A stretch of DNA of 16,210 nucleotides from an uncultured Alphaproteobacteria bacterium (GCA_902464275.1 CABQIK010000024.1:1-16210), one strand, 5' to 3'. Numbered from the stretch's first letter, positions 1 to 8,257 are shown. Notes: generated by a model from the letters alone, not told the origin. Program-made: numbers and translations.

Positions 1-9
1 ATAGTGCAA

Positions 10-148
10 TAACCACCCCGCCTTCGGCACCCCTCCATAGAGGGGAATTTTAAAAAGCCGACATACTTTAAAGAGGGGAATTTATACAGTACCGATTTCA
101 ATACAACTTATGCACAGCTCGGATTTGTAAATACTGCAACAAAAAACG
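10..148. repeat. Dispersed intergenic repeat, left copy
   Basis: This stretch resembles the right edge of the window (16098-16210) in the same orientation. Both start with TAA(A)CCACCCCG and have a G/C-rich hairpin section. Both finish with a tail (here 95-148) running from ATTT-AATACAACTTAT through CACAGC and CGGA to GTAAATA-TGCAA and an A run. The tails differ at about 7 of 54 positions. In this copy CCCCTC/GAGGGG (30-35 and 40-45) can form a hairpin, GCC-TTC-GGC (20-28) a mini-hairpin, and AGAGGGGAATTT occurs twice (39-50 and 72-83). It has no coding potential. It is probably a small non-autonomous or REP-like element; its family is not identified. Confidence 0.65.
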
Positions 149-169
149 GTGCTCGTGAGAGCACCGTTT
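141..169 (-). terminator. Intrinsic terminator for the minus-strand gene at 215-970
   Basis: A perfect 11-bp inverted repeat (AAACGGTGCTC at 144-154 and its complement at 159-169) encloses a 4-nt loop. Read on the minus strand, the hairpin is followed by six T residues (plus-strand A run 141-146). It lies 46 bases past the stop codon of the beta-barrel-like gene, as expected for its terminator. Confidence 0.8.
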
Positions 170-214
170 GTGTAATAATTTTAGGACACTTTAGGTCGTC
201 CTTTTAACCTTTTT

Positions 215-970
215 TTATTTCGCTCTGACGCGACAACGGTGGATACCGAAGTTGAATCCGAGCTGAGCTCCTACAAGCCCGCTTTTCCTCGTATTGTTGA
301 CAAACGTGGTAAGCGCGTCTTGATACCCAACTCTGACTGTCAGAGAATTGCCGCTTCCGAAGAATTGGCACCTATACTCAAGACCACCGCCATAGACGAG
401 GCCCGAGCCATTGTGTTTAACGGCTTTGATGATCACCATCTCGGCGTCATCCGGTATCTCTTCCTCACCCACTTTATATGAGTGCTTCCCGAAAAGGTAA
501 CCTCCTTCCGCATACAGTGCGAACACATGCACGCGGTTACGAGATGTGAAGAGATTTATATTTAAGCCGGCGGTCGCTGCGTACGCAAGGTACCGCTGTC
601 CAGCTCTATCGGCCTCCTCGTTGTACTCGCGGTTTATCACCGAAGCACCGAGGCGGTACGACGTTTTCTTGCCATCGTACCTGACATTGACACCGCCTCT
701 CGGGGTGTAGTAGTCAGCGCGCAGAGAATAATCTCCTCCACCAAATACTTCCATGCCGAAGCCGACGCAGTCCGCGGCGCGGAGAATGAAGCCATCAGAA
801 GTTCTTCTGACAGCTTGGAACGTCGGCAACTGCTCCAGACGTTCTTGCTCATAATGAGCAATGGACTCATCGCCATTGATAGCGCGAGTCTTATTCTGAC
901 CGTAAACTGCTGTAAATGACGCCGCGAGGGTCACTAAAATCGCGGCAACAATTTTCTTTCTCATATTCAC
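215..970 (-). CDS. Exported outer-membrane beta-barrel-like protein, possibly TraO-like, probably of Bacteroidetes origin
   Basis: This 251-aa protein begins with a clear Sec signal peptide: MNMRKK, then a hydrophobic stretch to about residue 24 ending in VYGQ. The mature part has alternating hydrophobic/polar segments rich in Gly, Tyr and Phe, such as GFGMEVFGGGDYSLRADYY, LYAEGGYLFGKHSY and LVYGGGLEYRC, which suit an outer-membrane beta-barrel. The layout loosely recalls TraO of Bacteroidales conjugative elements, but I cannot show homology. The start is ATG at 970 with no Shine-Dalgarno site. Codons include many AGA/AGG, ATA and GGA, unlike the fab, fts and tol genes here. The gene lies 141 bp downstream of the similarly foreign lipoprotein gene on the same strand and ends before a strong terminator. 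That it is a real exported protein is likely; its function is unknown. Confidence 0.75.
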   Translation of the reverse strand: MNMRKKIVAAILVTLAASFTAVYGQNKTRAINGDESIAHYEQERLEQLPTFQAVRRTSDGFILRAADCVGFGMEVFGGGDYSLRADYYTPRGGVNVRYDGKKTSYRLGASVINREYNEEADRAGQRYLAYAATAGLNINLFTSRNRVHVFALYAEGGYLFGKHSYKVGEEEIPDDAEMVIIKAVKHNGSGLVYGGGLEYRCQFFGSGNSLTVRVGYQDALTTFVNNTRKSGLVGAQLGFNFGIHRCRVRAK

Positions 971-1074
971 TATTTTTTGGCAACGGGCTGTTTTTGATAA
1001 TTTTTTACCCGCTACCCAGTTATTAATTTTTTTGTTTTTTCCGATTTTAAATTCACTGAAATACTAAACAAAAA

Positions 1075-1082
1075 CAAATATA
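1075..1082 (-). promoter_or_regulatory. Possible Bacteroidetes-type -7 element (TATATTTG)
   Basis: On the minus strand this reads TATATTTG, matching the TAnnTTTG -7 element used by Bacteroidetes sigma factors. It lies in the gap upstream of the 215-970 gene, about 105 nt from its start. No TTTG -33 element is found at the usual distance, and the region is AT-rich, so a chance match is quite possible. Confidence 0.2.
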
Positions 1083-1111
1083 TCTCAGCAAATCAAAAAC
1101 TTTTCCGCAAG

Positions 1112-2941
1112 CTATTTTACCCTCATAACCACTTCACCATTGTAAGCGATGGAAAGGATGCCGTCCTCGGAAACTGAAAATTCGTATCCCTCAACCTTGG
1201 TTGAAAAATTACCGTTTCTCCAGTTCCATTTGCCGTTGCCGAGTTCCTTGTAGGTGACAAAACGTACAGAGGTGTTGTCCTTCTTGTACGAAATTCTGTC
1301 AGAAAGGTCTTCAGCGATGGCCGGTGCCCAAACGCCCACCTGGTAAGTACCACGGTTGGCAGAGTTCGTAAAGAAGCCTGAATTGTACTTCTCGTTGAAC
1401 TGCTTACTTCTGGCAAAGTATGCTGTGGCAAACTGCTCCTTGGTAGGAACAATCTGCTCCAGCGGGCAGACCACTGCAGTGGCGCCTTTTTCAAAGCGGA
1501 CGGTAACGCACAGTTGCGCGTATTCACCGTTCACCTGATCAGCAGGAACAGCTGATGCGGCGGCACCCAGAATCTTTCCTCTGTTCTCAGGGAAAATCTC
1601 TGTTATCGGCACCTTTGGCTCTTCCGGCTTAGCCACCTGCATTGATCTCTCGTAGGAGAGAACAACTTCATAGGTGGTAACTTCCTCAGAACCGCTGCGA
1701 GTAGCTGCAGGGCTGTTCAGGACAACGTCCACATTAAAGTGAAGCGTTACCTTTGCAACCTTGCGCTCGTCGCTAGATTTTGCAACATCTTCCGCAACCT
1801 CACCCTTTACGAATGAGATGCTTTGAATGCCGCTGTATGGAAGAACGTCTCCGTCATAGGAAGCGTACTCATACAAAGAAGCGACGGCAACTTTTTCGCC
1901 ACCGTTCAGAGTGAAATACTCCTCACGGGAACGGGAAGTAGTTGCAAACTTTCCGTTCTCAGATATGTTTATCTTATCGTCACCGTACTCGGTGCCGACA
2001 AGCGAAACATTCATAAGAGATTCCTCGCTCTCAAATGCCTGCTCAGAAGAGCTGACATTAAAAGCGGCCCTCAGGTTAAGAGGGAGCTGGGTCTTCTCGT
2101 CTGCGACCTTCTCGTTGCCGAGGAGGGTGACGCGATCACAGGACACGGCCTGATAATCGGTCTTCAGACTTTGAGCAACAACTGAGAACTCGCCATTGTA
2201 GCTAACGTTCTCAATGCGCTCTGAATACTCAGCCGGGGTAGTCGGCTCCGCGGTGTACACTCTGGTCACGGGCACGCGTACAGCATAGCTGCATGGTCTG
2301 CCGTTCGCAGTCATCTCCACGTTGAAGTAGAGATTAATCTCAGCAACCTTTACGGTCTCTGAGGTAGCGTACATGCGGGCAATCTGCGCACCGGTGAAGG
2401 TGACAGTGTCCACAACCGCGGCGGAAAATTCGTTATTTTCCACCTTAAAATTCTGCCATGACGCAAGCGCCATAACTTTCTCACCGGCATTGAAGCTGAA
2501 TGAAAAAGTCGCGCCGTAGGTGACAGCAGAGTCAGCGGTTGCCTTAGGAGCAACATCAACTCTGCTTGTGGCAGAAATCTCAACTTTGTTGAGAAGCGCC
2601 TCTTCAGCGACTTCAACCTTCACAGGCTGAGCGTTGAAGTAGACATTTGAACTCAGAGATTTGCGAAGAACAACGCCTTCTGTAATCTCATTGTTCGTAC
2701 GCAAAGTCTTCTCAACTTCCATCTCCGCATATCCCTGCAGGCTGCACTCGGCAGTATCCGCAGCGAAAGCGAAAGATGAAAGCTCAAAACTGGTCTCGTT
2801 TTTATCCACCGGCTGTGCTTTGGTGGATGTTATTTCATCCATTCCCAGGAACTGAGATTCCTTGGCGCAAGATGAAAAATTAACAACGAAAATTCCCATA
2901 ACAGCGGCGATGATAGCCGCTTTAAAAGTTTCTTTTGCCAT
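1112..2941 (-). CDS. Large surface lipoprotein with an internal duplication, Bacteroidetes-like
   Basis: This 609-aa protein has a lipoprotein signal peptide: a hydrophobic stretch at residues 8-22, then F-S-S-C with Cys25 as the likely lipidated residue, followed by AKE. No known domain is recognised. Two segments look homologous. One centres on 'FNAGEKVMALASW' (about 150-160), followed by 'VKVAEINLYFNVEM'. The other centres on 'LNGGEKVAVASLYEY' (about 345-360), followed by 'RKVAKVTLHFNVDV'. Each ends in a proline-rich linker. A separate C-terminal region (about 455-609) is rich in aromatic and beta-prone residues. The ATG at 2941 is preceded only by A/T-rich sequence with no Shine-Dalgarno site. 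Codon use favours AAG, AGA, GGA, ATA and ACA, unlike the native genes. It is probably a surface protein from a Bacteroidetes donor; the function is unknown. Confidence 0.8.
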   Translation of the reverse strand: MAKETFKAAIIAAVMGIFVVNFSSCAKESQFLGMDEITSTKAQPVDKNETSFELSSFAFAADTAECSLQGYAEMEVEKTLRTNNEITEGVVLRKSLSSNVYFNAQPVKVEVAEEALLNKVEISATSRVDVAPKATADSAVTYGATFSFSFNAGEKVMALASWQNFKVENNEFSAAVVDTVTFTGAQIARMYATSETVKVAEINLYFNVEMTANGRPCSYAVRVPVTRVYTAEPTTPAEYSERIENVSYNGEFSVVAQSLKTDYQAVSCDRVTLLGNEKVADEKTQLPLNLRAAFNVSSSEQAFESEESLMNVSLVGTEYGDDKINISENGKFATTSRSREEYFTLNGGEKVAVASLYEYASYDGDVLPYSGIQSISFVKGEVAEDVAKSSDERKVAKVTLHFNVDVVLNSPAATRSGSEEVTTYEVVLSYERSMQVAKPEEPKVPITEIFPENRGKILGAAASAVPADQVNGEYAQLCVTVRFEKGATAVVCPLEQIVPTKEQFATAYFARSKQFNEKYNSGFFTNSANRGTYQVGVWAPAIAEDLSDRISYKKDNTSVRFVTYKELGNGKWNWRNGNFSTKVEGYEFSVSEDGILSIAYNGEVVMRVK

Positions 2942-3213
2942 AATATTTTTATTTTTTATTGATTTCTAAACTTAAACTCTTGAAAAACAAAAAATTAAGC
3001 ACACTAAAGAATATGAAAAATCTTTTCAATTTTCCAATAATAACACCCAATAGCCCACATAATCCTTATTTTTCAGTATTAATTTAGCATAAAAAAAGTC
3101 AAAAAACAAGAGAGAAAACGCAACTGATATAATTTTTTTGTCAATAAATTGATGCCGGAACATTAAGACAGCATTATACATTTATATAGCTGAAAACAGG
3201 CATTAAAATAAAC
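2942..3213. other. AT-rich intergenic region without a recognisable gene
   Basis: About 270 bases rich in A and T lie between the foreign lipoprotein gene and the fabG terminator. No open frame of useful size, RNA gene or repeat is apparent. It must contain the promoter of the 1112-2941 gene. I find no TAnnTTTG element upstream of it. A minus-strand TATAAT is present (plus-strand ATTATA near 3174-3179) but without a good -35 partner. Confidence 0.5.
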
Positions 3214-3264
3214 AAAACTCCGGCTGAGCTTACGCAAAAATTTTGCTCTGTCCGCCGGAGTTTT
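3214..3264 (-). terminator. Terminator of the fabD-fabG operon
   Basis: AAAACTCCGGC (3214-3224) pairs perfectly with GCCGGAGTTTT (3254-3264). An inner palindrome GCAAAAATTTTGC (3234-3246) may form a second stem. On the minus strand the hairpin is followed by GTTTTGTTTATTTT. It begins about 20 bases beyond the fabG stop codon. Confidence 0.8.
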
Positions 3265-3283
3265 CGCCAAAAAGTTAAAAGGC

Positions 3284-4021
3284 TTAAATCATAGCCATGC
3301 CGCCGTTAACATGCAAGGTTTGACCGGTGATGTATTGCGCCTCGTCTGAAACCAAAAAGGCCACCGCGTTGGCAATATCCTGAGCCTCGCCGAGTTTGGC
3401 TTCCGGAATTTTGTTAAGCAAAGCGGCTTTAACATCATCAGGCAAAACATCGGTCATCGGCGTGCGGATAAAGCCGGGGGCGACTGAGTTTACGGTAATT
3501 CCGCGTGAGCCGACTTCTTGCGCTAAGCACTTGTTCATGGCAATCATACCGGCTTTTGAGGCGGAATAGTTAGCCTGTCCGGCGTTGCCCATAACGCCGA
3601 CCACGGAAGCGATGCCGACAATACGACCGTATCTTCTTTTCATCATACCGCGAATGGCGGCTTTGGCAAGCTTAAAGCCCGCGGTCAAGTTAACGTCAAG
3701 CACCAACTGCCAATCTTCATCGCTCATACGCATAAACAAGTTATCGCGGGTTAAACCGGCGTTGTTAATCAAAATGTCAACTTTGCCGAATTTTTCTTCA
3801 ACCGCTTTAATCAGTCCGCTGATTTCTTCCGCCTTGGAAAGGTTGGCAACAAAGCATTCAACATTATTGCCTAATTCGGCTTTAAGCTGTTCCATGCCCT
3901 CAGGGCGCATATCGGTTAAAGCCAAAGTTGCGCCTTGCGCGTGCAAAGTGCGGGCGATTTTATTTCCTAATCCGCCGGAAGCACCGGTAATTAAAGCAAC
4001 TTTTCCATCTAATCTAAACAT
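3284..4021 (-). CDS. fabG: 3-oxoacyl-[acyl-carrier-protein] reductase FabG
   Basis: FabG uses NADPH to reduce 3-oxoacyl-ACP in each cycle of cytoplasmic type II fatty acid synthesis. The 245-aa length is standard for the family. Visible short-chain dehydrogenase features are the cofactor-binding TGASGGLG (12-19), NNAG (86-89), Asn111, and the catalytic Ser139, Tyr152 and Lys156 in 'YSASK'. The VAPGFIRTPM segment and the C-terminal 'YITGQTLHVNGGMAMI' are typical of true FabG rather than a generic dehydrogenase. The start at 4021 has AAAGGA upstream. It lies 22 bp after fabD on the same strand, so the two are co-transcribed. In many proteobacteria acpP and fabF follow; here a terminator comes directly after. 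Confidence 0.96.
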   Translation of the reverse strand: MFRLDGKVALITGASGGLGNKIARTLHAQGATLALTDMRPEGMEQLKAELGNNVECFVANLSKAEEISGLIKAVEEKFGKVDILINNAGLTRDNLFMRMSDEDWQLVLDVNLTAGFKLAKAAIRGMMKRRYGRIVGIASVVGVMGNAGQANYSASKAGMIAMNKCLAQEVGSRGITVNSVAPGFIRTPMTDVLPDDVKAALLNKIPEAKLGEAQDIANAVAFLVSDEAQYITGQTLHVNGGMAMI

Positions 4022-4043
4022 GTTTTAATCCTTTGCTAAAAAG

Positions 4044-4988
4044 TTATAAATTGGTTGCCAGTTCTTCAATTTCAGCCACAGAACCGACCGAGGCGGCATT
4101 AAGTTCTTTGTCACTTCTTTTGACAATACCCGAAAGAACCTTTCCGGCGCCGAGTTCAATCACATCGGTAACTCCTTGTTCTTTCAAAAACAGCACGGTT
4201 TCTCGCCATTTAACCGTTCCGGTAACCTGATCAATCAGGTTTTTGATTATTTGTTTATGATTTGTAACCGGAGTTGCTGAAATGTTCGCAATCAGCGGAA
4301 TTTGCGCGTCATGACTTTCAACGTCCATAAACGCCCGCGCCATAGCTTCAGCCGCCGGCTGCATCAGCGGGCTGTGAAAAGGCGCGCTCACCGGCAGTTT
4401 AACGCAGCGTTTGGCGCCAAACTCAGAGGCAATTTCAACCGCTTTGTCAATAGCGGCAATATGCCCTGAAAGCACCACCTGACCATCTGAATTATCATTG
4501 GCGGCAACGCACAAATTATTTTCATCATTGCATGCTTCAACCAACGCGTCAATATCTTTAAATGAAACGCCCAAAACCGCGGCCATGCCGCCAACCCCTA
4601 CCGGAACGGCCTTTTGCATGGCGTCTCCCCTGATACGGAGCAATTTGGCGGTATCTTCCAATGAAAAAACACCGGCGGCGCAAGCGGCGGAATATTCACC
4701 GAGCGAGTGTCCGGCAACAAAAGCGGCTTTATCTTTAAGCTTAATCCCGAACTCTTTTTCCAGAACTCTGACCACCGCCATTGAATGCGCCATCAGCGCC
4801 GGCTGAGTGTTGGCGGTGAGCATTAATTCGCTTTCAGGACCGTTTGTCATCAGCTTAAACAAATTTTGCTTTAAAGCCTCATCAACTTCGGCAAAAACCT
4901 CGCGCGCAGAGGCAAAATTATCGGCAAGTTCTTTGCCCATGCCCACAAACTGCGAGCCCTGCCCCGGAAAAACAAAAGCGTATTTCAT
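4044..4988 (-). CDS. fabD: Malonyl-CoA:ACP transacylase FabD
   Basis: FabD moves malonyl groups from CoA to acyl carrier protein, supplying the extender unit for fatty acid synthesis. The 314-aa protein has the GQGSQ motif (9-13), the nucleophile Ser95 in GHSLGE (93-98), Arg120 in 'LLRIRGDAM' for malonate binding, and His205 in 'APFHSPLM' as catalytic base. The length is normal. The start at 4988 is supported by GAGG on the minus strand (plus-strand CCTC 4996-4999), 7 nt before the ATG. It is the first gene of the fabD-fabG operon, transcribed from a promoter in the divergent gap shared with the glycosyltransferase gene. Confidence 0.96.
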   Translation of the reverse strand: MKYAFVFPGQGSQFVGMGKELADNFASAREVFAEVDEALKQNLFKLMTNGPESELMLTANTQPALMAHSMAVVRVLEKEFGIKLKDKAAFVAGHSLGEYSAACAAGVFSLEDTAKLLRIRGDAMQKAVPVGVGGMAAVLGVSFKDIDALVEACNDENNLCVAANDNSDGQVVLSGHIAAIDKAVEIASEFGAKRCVKLPVSAPFHSPLMQPAAEAMARAFMDVESHDAQIPLIANISATPVTNHKQIIKNLIDQVTGTVKWRETVLFLKEQGVTDVIELGAGKVLSGIVKRSDKELNAASVGSVAEIEELATNL

Positions 4989-5020
4989 GTAAAAACCTCG
5001 TTTATTAATTATTTATTGGG

Positions 5021-5049
5021 AATTTAGGTTTAGTTTGTTTAAAAGTCAA
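5021..5049 (-). promoter_or_regulatory. Candidate sigma70-type promoter of fabD-fabG
   Basis: On the minus strand TTGACT (plus 5044-5049) is separated by 17 bp from TAAATT (plus 5021-5026). This matches the housekeeping consensus at 5 of 6 and 4 of 6 positions with ideal spacing. Transcription would start about 25-30 nt before the fabD ATG. Confidence 0.5.
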
Positions 5050-5099
5050 GTTTTATCCGCCGGGCGCGGGTAATTCTGCATAAGTAACACGGAGGCATA

Positions 5100-5921
5100 A
5101 TGTTTCATAATAAAAAAGTATCGGTAATTACGGTTGCCCATAATTGCGCGCGCTTTTTAACCACGGCGTTTAAGTCGTTTGCTTATCAGGATTATGAAAA
5201 TACGGAGTGGATAATTATTAATGACGCTTCTACCGATAAAACCGCCGCCCTGTTGCAAAAATACCGCCAACGCAACCCTAAGGTTAAACTCTGCCTGAAT
5301 AAACAGCGCAAAGGCTATACCGACTCGTACAGCTTTGCCATTTCAAAGGCGGAAGGCGATTATATTGCCATTTTGGAGCCGGAAAATTTTTGGGTTAAAG
5401 ATAAAATCAGCCGGCAGGTGGCGTTTATGATTCGCTATAACGCCATTTTGAGCCATACCGGCTACGCCTTTGCCGATGACAAAGCCAATTTGCTGCCGGT
5501 GGGCTGCTGCCATATTGAGCCTAAAGTTAATCTGCTTAACTTCGGCAAAGAAGCGGATATTTGTCTTTCAACTTTTATGCTTAACCGCGAAGAAGTTAAA
5601 AAGCTTTTTCCGATACCGGAAAAAGAGCGCGAAAAAGGTTTGCTTTTGTATTTAATGCAAAAAGGTCTGCTTTCACAGGGGTTAACCGATGTTTTGGCGC
5701 TGTGCCGCCCGCAATATGACGACCCCTTGCAGCAAAAAATGCTTAATCAGGTGCGCGGCATGTATGAGCACATGGATAAAAACGATATTAAAGTTCCGAG
5801 CATAATGCGGTATCAGTCATTCAGGGCTTCAAACATTGCCGGTGTAAAGCTTGATCCCTCAATTTGTATCGGGCGTGAAGTTAATGTCAGCATGGAAGAG
5901 CTTAAAAAATTTAAACTCTGA
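5100..5921 (+). CDS. Family 2 (GT-A) glycosyltransferase-like protein with an altered DxD site
   Basis: The N-terminal 110 residues match the GT2 fold: VSVITVAHN (7-15), then YQDYENTEWIIINDASTD (29-46) with Asp42 and Asp46 in the nucleotide-sugar-binding region. Next comes 'AEGDYIAILEPENFW', where GT2 enzymes normally have a D-S-D-D metal-binding site before Trp. Here residues 93-96 are E-P-E-N, so both acidic anchors are Glu and the last Asp is Asn. The C-terminal part (about 110-273) is not recognised. There are no membrane segments, so it is probably cytoplasmic or peripheral. The ATG at 5100 follows GGAGG with a 4-nt gap. ftsK follows after 20 bp, so the two may be co-transcribed. Donor, acceptor and even activity are unknown. 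Confidence 0.8.
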   Translation: MFHNKKVSVITVAHNCARFLTTAFKSFAYQDYENTEWIIINDASTDKTAALLQKYRQRNPKVKLCLNKQRKGYTDSYSFAISKAEGDYIAILEPENFWVKDKISRQVAFMIRYNAILSHTGYAFADDKANLLPVGCCHIEPKVNLLNFGKEADICLSTFMLNREEVKKLFPIPEKEREKGLLLYLMQKGLLSQGLTDVLALCRPQYDDPLQQKMLNQVRGMYEHMDKNDIKVPSIMRYQSFRASNIAGVKLDPSICIGREVNVSMEELKKFKL

Positions 5922-5941
5922 ATTTTAGGACAAAGATTAAA

Positions 5942-8257
5942 ATGGCAAAAAAAACAAAGAAAAAAACTATAAGCAAGTTCAGATTATTTATGCGCAAGTT
6001 CGGCGGGGTGTTGTTGATAATGGCGGCGCTTGCCGTTTATATGGCGCTGATTACTTATCATCAGGCTGACCCCACTTTTAACAATCGCAACTCTAATGTG
6101 CCGCTTAATCTGCTTGGCGGATTCGGCGCTGATTTATCGGAAGCGGTTTTGTTCGGATTCGGCGTTGCTTTGCCACTGTTTTTGCTTGGCTTTTTTGTTT
6201 GGGGCTATCATCTTGTGCGCTATGGCGCGGTTGAAGAATTTAAAGCCCGCTTGCTCGCATTTGTAGTCGGAGTTTTGAGCACCACGACCTTGCTTAATTT
6301 AGTTTGCTATTATCGCTTCGGCAATTATGGTTTGGGCGGCAAACCGGCGTATCGCGCGGCGGCGTGGTTGCAAACCAACTTAAACGCAACCGGTTTGCCG
6401 TACTCAAAATATGTTTTGGCGGCAGTATTAGCAGTGGTCAGCGTAATGGCGCTTAATTTGGTGCTCGGCATAACTTTTAAGGATTGGTACAAGTGTTTGC
6501 GTTATGCGGGCGCCGGTATTGCGGTTTTTGCCAAATATATCGCCAAAGGCTGCGCCGGATGCTTTAAGTTTTTCCGCAAACTTTTAGCCAAGCCTCGCAA
6601 CGAGCCTGAAGACGAGCAACTTTTACATCGCGAGCCGAGCTTAAAACCGGCGGCGGAAGCCAAGCCTGAGGCGAGCGCCGCTCCCAAAATCATTGCGCCT
6701 AAAAAAGCGCCGGAAGAGCCTAAAAAGCCTGCTCCGGCGGCGGTTAAGAGCAAAAAAGACGACGGGTATTGCTATCCGGACATTAACCTGCTTTCACGCC
6801 CGAAAGATAAGGGCGGCAACGAAGTCAGCAAAAAAGAGCTGGAAGCGATTGCCCGCAATTTGGAAAACGTTTTGCAAGAATTCGGAGTTGACGGACAAAT
6901 TGTTAACGTGCGCCCCGGTCCGGTAGTAACTTTGTATGAACTGCGCCCCAAGGCCGGAACCAAAACCGCGCGCGTTATCGGGCTTTCGGAAGATATTGCC
7001 CGCTCCATGAAGGTTGTTTCAGTGCGTATTGCGGTTGTGCCGGGGTCAGACACCATCGGTATTGAAATGCCGAATGCCAAGCGCGAAACGGTATGGCTTA
7101 AAGATTTACTCGCCGATAGCGAATTTAAAGAAAGCAAAAATACTTTAAATATTGTGCTCGGTAAAGACATCGGCGGCAAAAACACTTATGCCGATTTGGC
7201 CAAAATGCCGCACTTGCTGGTTGCCGGTACCACCGGTTCCGGTAAATCGGTGGGTGTAAACTCAATGATTCTGTCGCTTTTGTATCGGATGCGTCCGGAA
7301 GAGTGCAAGCTGATTATGATTGACCCGAAAATGCTTGAGTTTTCAATGTATAACGGTATTCCGCACTTGTTAACGCCGGTTATTACCGATCCGGCCAAAG
7401 CGGTTATCGGCTTAAAATGGGCAGTGCGCGAAATGGAAGAGCGTTATCGTAAAATGGCGCAGCTGAACGTGCGCAATATTTCAGGCTATAATCAAAAGCT
7501 GAAAGAGCTTAAAGAAAGCGGTGAAAAGGTAACCCGCACCATTCAGGTAGGCTTTGACCCCGAAACCGGCGCTCCCGTGTATGAAGAGCAAGAAATTGAC
7601 ACCACGCCGCTGCCGTATATTGTAATTGTGGTTGATGAAATGGCTGACTTAATGTTGGTTGCCGGAAAAGAAGTTGAGGCGGCTATTCAGCGCTTGGCGC
7701 AAATGGCTCGCGCCGCCGGTTTGCATTTAATTATGTCTACACAACGCCCGTCGGTTGACGTTATTACCGGTACCATTAAGGCCAACTTCCCGAGCCGTAT
7801 CAGTTTTCAGGTAACCTCTAAAATTGACAGCCGCACCATTTTGGGCGAGCAAGGCGCCGAACAGCTTTTGGGTATGGGCGATATGCTTTATATGCCCGCG
7901 GGTCTGCGTCCGTTGCGCGTTCACGGCAGTTTTGTTAAAGACAGCGAGGTTGAGGCGGTTGTTAACTTTTTAAAACAACAGCGCGCGCCGGAATATGTTG
8001 AAGCGGTTACCGAAGGCGAGCTTAACACCAAAGACAGCGGCGCCGTGTTTGATAACACCGCGATGGGCGGCAGTGACGAAGATTTATATTCGCAGGCTTT
8101 GGCGATTGTGCGCAACGATAAAAAAGCTTCAACCAGTTACATTCAGCGCAAGTTGCGCATCGGCTACAACCGCGCGGCGGCATTGATTGACCGCATGGAA
8201 GAAGAAGGAATTGTTTCAGCCGCCGACCATGTGGGAAGACGCGAGGTTATCGGTTAG
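5942..8257 (+). CDS. ftsK: DNA translocase FtsK
   Basis: FtsK anchors at the division septum and pumps the chromosome terminus through it, activating XerCD recombination at dif. The 771-aa protein has four predicted membrane helices (about 20-39, 69-92, 104-124 and 156-178) and a short Pro/Ala/Lys-rich linker (about 233-273). The alpha domain spans about 275-395. The RecA-like motor has Walker A GTTGSGKS (429-436, Lys435) and Walker B IVIVVDE (Asp565, Glu566). The C-terminal winged-helix gamma domain (about 705-771) contains 'ASTSYIQRKLRIGYNRAA', the part that reads the KOPS sequence. The length is normal for the short-linker FtsK of alphaproteobacteria. An AGGA lies upstream of the ATG. It sits 20 bp behind the glycosyltransferase gene. 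Confidence 0.97.
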   Translation: MAKKTKKKTISKFRLFMRKFGGVLLIMAALAVYMALITYHQADPTFNNRNSNVPLNLLGGFGADLSEAVLFGFGVALPLFLLGFFVWGYHLVRYGAVEEFKARLLAFVVGVLSTTTLLNLVCYYRFGNYGLGGKPAYRAAAWLQTNLNATGLPYSKYVLAAVLAVVSVMALNLVLGITFKDWYKCLRYAGAGIAVFAKYIAKGCAGCFKFFRKLLAKPRNEPEDEQLLHREPSLKPAAEAKPEASAAPKIIAPKKAPEEPKKPAPAAVKSKKDDGYCYPDINLLSRPKDKGGNEVSKKELEAIARNLENVLQEFGVDGQIVNVRPGPVVTLYELRPKAGTKTARVIGLSEDIARSMKVVSVRIAVVPGSDTIGIEMPNAKRETVWLKDLLADSEFKESKNTLNIVLGKDIGGKNTYADLAKMPHLLVAGTTGSGKSVGVNSMILSLLYRMRPEECKLIMIDPKMLEFSMYNGIPHLLTPVITDPAKAVIGLKWAVREMEERYRKMAQLNVRNISGYNQKLKELKESGEKVTRTIQVGFDPETGAPVYEEQEIDTTPLPYIVIVVDEMADLMLVAGKEVEAAIQRLAQMARAAGLHLIMSTQRPSVDVITGTIKANFPSRISFQVTSKIDSRTILGEQGAEQLLGMGDMLYMPAGLRPLRVHGSFVKDSEVEAVVNFLKQQRAPEYVEAVTEGELNTKDSGAVFDNTAMGGSDEDLYSQALAIVRNDKKASTSYIQRKLRIGYNRAAALIDRMEEEGIVSAADHVGRREVIG

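Noticed and set aside
3585..4028. 147-aa plus-strand frame across fabG
   Set aside because: It is antisense to an unmistakable FabG and has an unnatural composition rich in Ser, Ile and Pro. It is a shadow.
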